Below are positions 57,236-60,778 of a stretch of 60,778 bases of DNA, in pieces. The stretch comes from Streptomyces ficellus. Lineage in GTDB: Bacteria > Actinomycetota > Actinomycetes > Streptomycetales > Streptomycetaceae. The stretch lies in NCBI RefSeq assembly GCF_030406405.1, contig NZ_JAUEPL010000042.1, positions 1-60,778 on the forward strand. The letters are read 5' to 3'. A program made the position numbers and the translations under genes. The notes beneath the pieces are model-generated. The model saw only the letters and a program-made list of their open reading frames with translations. It did no database searches and was not told the DNA's origin. The first letter of the stretch is position 1. Each line of letters opens with the position of its first letter.

Positions 57236-59246
57236 CGCCCACACCGACCTCGACGCACTCGTCCGCGCCGCCACCGTCCGCTTCCTGCCCGCGGACCCGG
57301 CCGACACGCACATGTGGGGCAGCGGCTTCCTGGTGGCGCCCGGCTGGGCACTGACGTGCGCCCACGTCCTGCTGCCGCACCTGAGGGACGACCCCGGCCG
57401 CGCGTTCCGGGTGGCGGGCTCGCCGTCGTACTACGGCATCGACCCCGTCGGGGCGCGGCTGGAGAAGTGGCTCGTCACGGACCCGTGGGACGACGAGGTG
57501 CCGGCCGTCCAGGACCTGGCGCTGGTCAGGCTGCTGGACGACGGCGTGGAGCACGAGTGCGTCTGGATCGGCGACCAGGTCGCCCTGCCGGTCGGGACGC
57601 GTCAGGTGTACGGCTTCCGGCCCGAGGACGACCCCGGGCAGCCGTACGAGCTGTGGACCAGCCGCATCGCCGAGAACACCTCCGACGGACGCTGCTCGAT
57701 ACGGTTCGCGCCCATGGCCGAGTTCCCGCCCGGTGTCTCCGGCGGGCCCGTCCTCGACCCCGTGTCCGGCGGCGTCGTCGCCATCACCAAGTCCGGGCGG
57801 TACGGCAAGGACGGCGGGCGGGCCGTCCTGCTGCGCGCGCTGCGCGCCTTCGGGCCGCTGTACCGGGAGCTCATCGCCCAGCACGACCACTGGCACGCCG
57901 GGCGCGCCGACAGCCGTGGCAGCTGGCTCTTCCACCAGCAGCGGCTGCCCGACCAGGGCGCGGGCGGCGACGACGGCTGGTCACCGGGCGACCGCGTCGC
58001 CGCGCTGCGCCTGCTCGCCCAACTGCCCGACCCGCCCCCGCCGGGCGTCGTCGAAACGCTCGTCCAGCACGTCAGACAGGACCGCCAGGAGCGGGTCTTC
58101 CCGTCGCTCGCCGCCTGGCGGGACGGGCACGGACTGCTCTACCGGAACGGCCGGCCCCTGCCCGCCGTGGTCTTCCTGCACTATCTGCGCCAGGTCGTCC
58201 TGCTCGCCAGGAGCGCGGGAGGCAAGGACGCCGCCGCCCCGGCGGTGGACGAGCTCGACGCCTGGATCACCAAGCGGCTGGAGCGCGTCGAGTCCTTCAG
58301 CCGGCCGCTGGTGATCGGGGCGCAGCTCCCCGAGCCGCTGCGGGAGGCCATGGCGTACGAAGGCGGCGGCGCGGTCCCCGCCGCCGAGCGGATCGTCGTC
58401 CCGTACCCCGGGCGCGGCGACACGGACAACGTCGTGGTGGTCGAGATCGAGCCGTTGCCCTACCGGAACCTGCACTGGCAGATCCGGATCGACGACGGCA
58501 GCGGGGACGAGGAGGTCTTCGCCGCGGAGGCGGACCCCGACGGAGTCGAGCCCGCCGGGCTCCTCCAGCGGCTGCGCCGACCGCTGGACGAGGCGTTCCA
58601 GTTCGCCGACGGCGCCAACGGCCACCCGGCCGCGTGCGAAGTGGTCCTGCCCGTCGCGGACTTCGACACCCCGGTGCACCGCTGGCAGCTCGCGGAGATG
58701 GCCCGGCTCGGCGACGCGGCGCACCTGCCGTTGGGGGTGCGCCGCCGCGTCGTCCTGCGTGACCTGGCCCGCAGGGGCCGCCCCGACGACGCCTGGACGC
58801 GGCGCTGGGAGGCGATGACCGCCGCCGGGCGCCTCGCCGCCGCGCGTACGCCGCCGCTCCAGCAGGCCCCGCGGCGCCGGCACTTCACCGCCATGGCCGC
58901 GTCCCACATCCCCGTGCTGTGCCGCCCGGCGGGCCGGGGCGCGGGGCGCAAGGCCATGGAGCTGGCGCTCGAAACCGGCCACGGCATCGTGCTGTGGCAC
59001 ATCGAGGGCCACCCCCGGTCCACCGCGTGCGCCGGCGACTGCGACGCCTTCCACCAGGGCGCCGCCGAACTCCTCGGGAAGACGGCCACCGCCCGTGAAC
59101 TCCCCGACCGGCTGCGCCGTATCAGGGAAGAGATACACGAACGCCGTGATCAGGGGCACTGGGCCGAAGCCGTCGCCGTCCTCTACGACGACCCCGGCAG
59201 ACCGGTGCCCGCGGGACCCCTGGGACTGTGGAGCTCACCGGCATGA
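57228..59246 (+). CDS. Trypsin-like protease fused to VMAP C-terminal domain
   Basis: A 672-residue fusion. The trypsin-like protease domain (about 1-215) has a complete triad: His46 in TCAHVLL, Asp96 in VQDLALV and Ser171 in PPGVSGGPVL. A small helical domain (about 255-330, VVETLVQHVRQDRQER and FPSLAAWRDGHGLL) resembles an effector-associated or VMAP middle domain. The rest (about 400-672, VVVEIEPLPYRNLHWQIRID, MARLGDAAHLPLG, IVLWHIEGHP) resembles the vWA-MoxR-associated protein C-terminal domain. No signal peptide, so the protease would be cytosolic. In these systems VMAP links sensing to effector action. Confidence 0.82.
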   Translation: MADAHTDLDALVRAATVRFLPADPADTHMWGSGFLVAPGWALTCAHVLLPHLRDDPGRAFRVAGSPSYYGIDPVGARLEKWLVTDPWDDEVPAVQDLALVRLLDDGVEHECVWIGDQVALPVGTRQVYGFRPEDDPGQPYELWTSRIAENTSDGRCSIRFAPMAEFPPGVSGGPVLDPVSGGVVAITKSGRYGKDGGRAVLLRALRAFGPLYRELIAQHDHWHAGRADSRGSWLFHQQRLPDQGAGGDDGWSPGDRVAALRLLAQLPDPPPPGVVETLVQHVRQDRQERVFPSLAAWRDGHGLLYRNGRPLPAVVFLHYLRQVVLLARSAGGKDAAAPAVDELDAWITKRLERVESFSRPLVIGAQLPEPLREAMAYEGGGAVPAAERIVVPYPGRGDTDNVVVVEIEPLPYRNLHWQIRIDDGSGDEEVFAAEADPDGVEPAGLLQRLRRPLDEAFQFADGANGHPAACEVVLPVADFDTPVHRWQLAEMARLGDAAHLPLGVRRRVVLRDLARRGRPDDAWTRRWEAMTAAGRLAAARTPPLQQAPRRRHFTAMAASHIPVLCRPAGRGAGRKAMELALETGHGIVLWHIEGHPRSTACAGDCDAFHQGAAELLGKTATARELPDRLRRIREEIHERRDQGHWAEAVAVLYDDPGRPVPAGPLGLWSSPA

Positions 59247-59382
59247 AACAGACAGGCAGTTGGCCGGAAAGCGGCCATGGAGAGCCGTTCGGCGGGTACG
59301 TTCTCAGGGGCCCGTTGTGGGCGCGCCCCGCCCCCGTCGGCCAGAACGCGGGTACCCACCGGACGCCGACGAGGAGCACGTC

Positions 59383-60456
59383 ATGGACAGCTGGCTGATT
59401 TACCGGGGCCAAGGGCAGCCGGACCCCGAGCGGATCGGCCGGCTCCCGGAGCCGCCCCGCTGGCGCCGGTTCAGCGGCGACCCTCTGCCGGACGAACCGC
59501 CCCCCATCGACCACAGCAGCACACGCCGCCTCGGCGACCGCGCCCCCCTGCCGATCCAGGACGCCGAAGCCCTCCAGCTCATCAACGCCGCCCTCTACCT
59601 GCGCCGGCCCCTCCTGGTGACCGGCGAACCGGGCTCCGGCAAGAGCACCCTCGCCCACGCCGTCGCCCACGAGCTGGGCCTCGGCCGGGTGCTCCAGTGG
59701 CCGATCGTCTCCCGAAGCGAGCTGCGGGACGGGCTGTACGCGTACGACGCCATCGGCCGCCTGCACGACGCCCAGCTCTCGCGCGAACGTGACGGCGACG
59801 GTGACGGCGACGGTCGCGGCCATGGCGACGGTGACGGCGCAGCGGACGGCGGTGCGGCGGACGGCGGCGGCATCGGGCGGTACATCCGGCTCGGACCGCT
59901 CGGTACGGCGCTCCTGCCGAGCCGCCGGCCGCGCGTCCTGCTCATCGACGAGCTGGACAAGAGCGACATCGACCTGCCCAACGACCTCCTGAACGTCCTG
60001 GAGGAGGGCGAGTTCCGCATCCCCGAACTCCAGCGCATCGCCGACCGCCCCGGACAGCGCACCGTCCACGTCCTGGACGAGGACGGCCGCCGCGTCCCGG
60101 TCACCGACGGCCGCGTGACCTGCCACGCCTTCCCCTTCGTGGTGATGACCAGCAACGGCGAGCGGGACTTCCCCGCCCCGCTGCTGCGGCGCTGCATCCA
60201 CCTGAGGCTGGAGCCGCCGCGCGACGAACGCCTCGCCGCCCTGGTGCAGGCCCACTTCGGGCAGGGCGCGGACGAGGAGAACCGGGCCCTGCTGGACAGC
60301 TTCGTCGAGGGCGACCACAACGGCGAGCTGCGCCTGACCGACCAGCTCCTGAACGCCATCTTCCTCACCCAGTTCGCGGCGCGCGAGGACCACGTGCGGC
60401 GCGAGGAGATCGCCGATCTGCTGCTGCGCCCCCTCGACCAGCGCCCCCAGCGGTGA
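59383..60456 (+). CDS. MoxR-type AAA+ ATPase of ternary conflict system
   Basis: A 357-residue AAA+ ATPase. Walker A is TGEPGSGKST (about 80), Walker B LLIDELDKSD (about 186), sensor 1 VMTSNGERDFP (about 255) and an arginine finger in LLRRCIHLRL (about 265). Between Walker A and B is an acidic Gly/Asp-rich low-complexity insert of about 27 residues (from about 136). Length and the IDLPNDLLNVLEEGEF stretch fit the MoxR subgroup that pairs with vWA and VMAP proteins. ATG 59383 has GAGGAG upstream. It follows the trypsin-VMAP gene by 136 nt. Confidence 0.86.
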   Translation: MDSWLIYRGQGQPDPERIGRLPEPPRWRRFSGDPLPDEPPPIDHSSTRRLGDRAPLPIQDAEALQLINAALYLRRPLLVTGEPGSGKSTLAHAVAHELGLGRVLQWPIVSRSELRDGLYAYDAIGRLHDAQLSRERDGDGDGDGRGHGDGDGAADGGAADGGGIGRYIRLGPLGTALLPSRRPRVLLIDELDKSDIDLPNDLLNVLEEGEFRIPELQRIADRPGQRTVHVLDEDGRRVPVTDGRVTCHAFPFVVMTSNGERDFPAPLLRRCIHLRLEPPRDERLAALVQAHFGQGADEENRALLDSFVEGDHNGELRLTDQLLNAIFLTQFAAREDHVRREEIADLLLRPLDQRPQR

Positions 60457-60463
60457 CCCCACC

Positions 60464-60778
60464 GTGACCACCACTCCCTCCCGCGCCCCCGGCTCCGCGA
60501 GCGGCCTGCTCACCGAGCTGGTCGCGCGGCTGAGGGAGGCGGAGCTCGGCCCCACCTGCGAGGAGGTCGCCGACGCCCTGTGGCTCGCCCGGTGGGTCAC
60601 CCCGGCCGGCCCGGCGGCGGCGCGGGCGGGGGCGTCCGGGCCGGCCGGGGTGCCTGGACGTTCCAGGTGCCGTTGCCCGAGCTGCACCAGCCCACGGCCA
60701 CGTGGTCGTTGGTGTGCGACACGTACGCGCTGCAACCGGACGGTCCTACGGCGGCCTGCGCGGACGGCGCGACACCGA
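60464..60778 (+). CDS. vWA-type (SAV_2336-like) protein, N-terminal part only
   Basis: Starts GTG 60464, 7 nt after the MoxR stop. The first ~50 residues (LLTELVARLREAELGPTCEE and VADALWLARWVTP) match the SAV_2336 N-terminal helix that begins vWA/SAV_2336-type partners in ternary systems. A Pro/Ala/Gly linker follows, but after about 60,650 the frame reads Arg/Cys-rich text that looks like shadow, while a different frame reads WTFQVPLPELHQPTATWSLV, unlike a vWA protein. So either the gene is broken here or the window ends in a join. The CDS runs off the window edge. Confidence 0.55.
   Translation, partial: MTTTPSRAPGSASGLLTELVARLREAELGPTCEEVADALWLARWVTPAGPAAARAGASGPAGVPGRSRCRCPSCTSPRPRGRWCATRTRCNRTVLRRPARTARHR

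Noticed and set aside
1..60778. tRNA, rRNA or attachment sites at island borders
   Set aside because: Scanning by eye for tRNA arms and flanking direct repeats around 32.9 and 39.1 kb found none; a covariance-based search could still reveal one.

Overview
The window is chromosomal DNA of a Streptomyces or very close relative. GC is very high with strong third-position bias, GTG starts are common, and most gene pairs that overlap do so by 4 nt (ATGA/GTGA). Several blocks match from memory the gene order of the S. coelicolor SCO5225-SCO5261 region: nrdBA, cstA, dasR-dasABC, nagB, a PdtaS-like kinase with wblE, the sigH operon, an encapsulin with a prenyl synthase, sodN/sodX and malic enzyme. 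No tRNA, rRNA or CRISPR was seen.

Layout. 1-3.2 kb: a GH92 alpha-mannosidase fragment joined directly to an HD-domain membrane protein, then a TPR-type protein and peptide deformylase. 3.2-6.9 kb: class Ia ribonucleotide reductase (nrdAB) behind a cobalamin riboswitch and a candidate NrdR box pair. 6.9-10 kb: an acetyltransferase and the CstA/YbdD pyruvate-type transporter pair. 10-18.1 kb: the aminosugar block, with regulator DasR, chitobiose ABC transporter DasABC, a GH3 hexosaminidase, NagB and a SIS isomerase, with DasR-type operators. 18.1-26 kb: signalling and stress genes (PdtaS-type kinase, WblE, lipid kinase, SigH and its anti-sigma factor, UBP zinc finger, Na+/H+ antiporter). 26-31.9 kb: a PLP enzyme, a peptidoglycan amidase, and a family 2B encapsulin with its polyprenyl-synthase cargo.

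32.7-39.2 kb looks like an accessory island. It holds a CPBP-type membrane protease gene whose 3' end runs antisense into a neighbour, a PIMT-like methyltransferase of the peptide-maturase type, a radical SAM/SPASM gene with a frameshift, a DUF6415-like protein, a small zinc protein, an XRE regulator, a divergent flavoprotein, and what looks like an IS30 transposase remnant at the edge. It resembles a RiPP (modified peptide) maturation locus without an obvious precursor or ATP-grasp enzyme. 39.4-51.2 kb returns to core genes: nickel superoxide dismutase and its protease, an amino-acid ABC transporter, malic enzyme, PhoD phosphatase, an oxidoreductase and a GH5 enzyme. 51.2-55.7 kb carries small hypotheticals and a PadR/DUF4097 operon with a clear operator dyad.

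The last 4 kb (56.9-60.8 kb) is a Trypco1 / trypsin-VMAP / MoxR ATPase / vWA-type (SAV_2336-like) operon. This matches the predicted NTP-dependent ternary conflict systems and is the most interesting system here. Its last gene loses recognisable frame near 60,650, just as the first gene is broken near 125, so both window edges may be rearrangement or assembly junctions.
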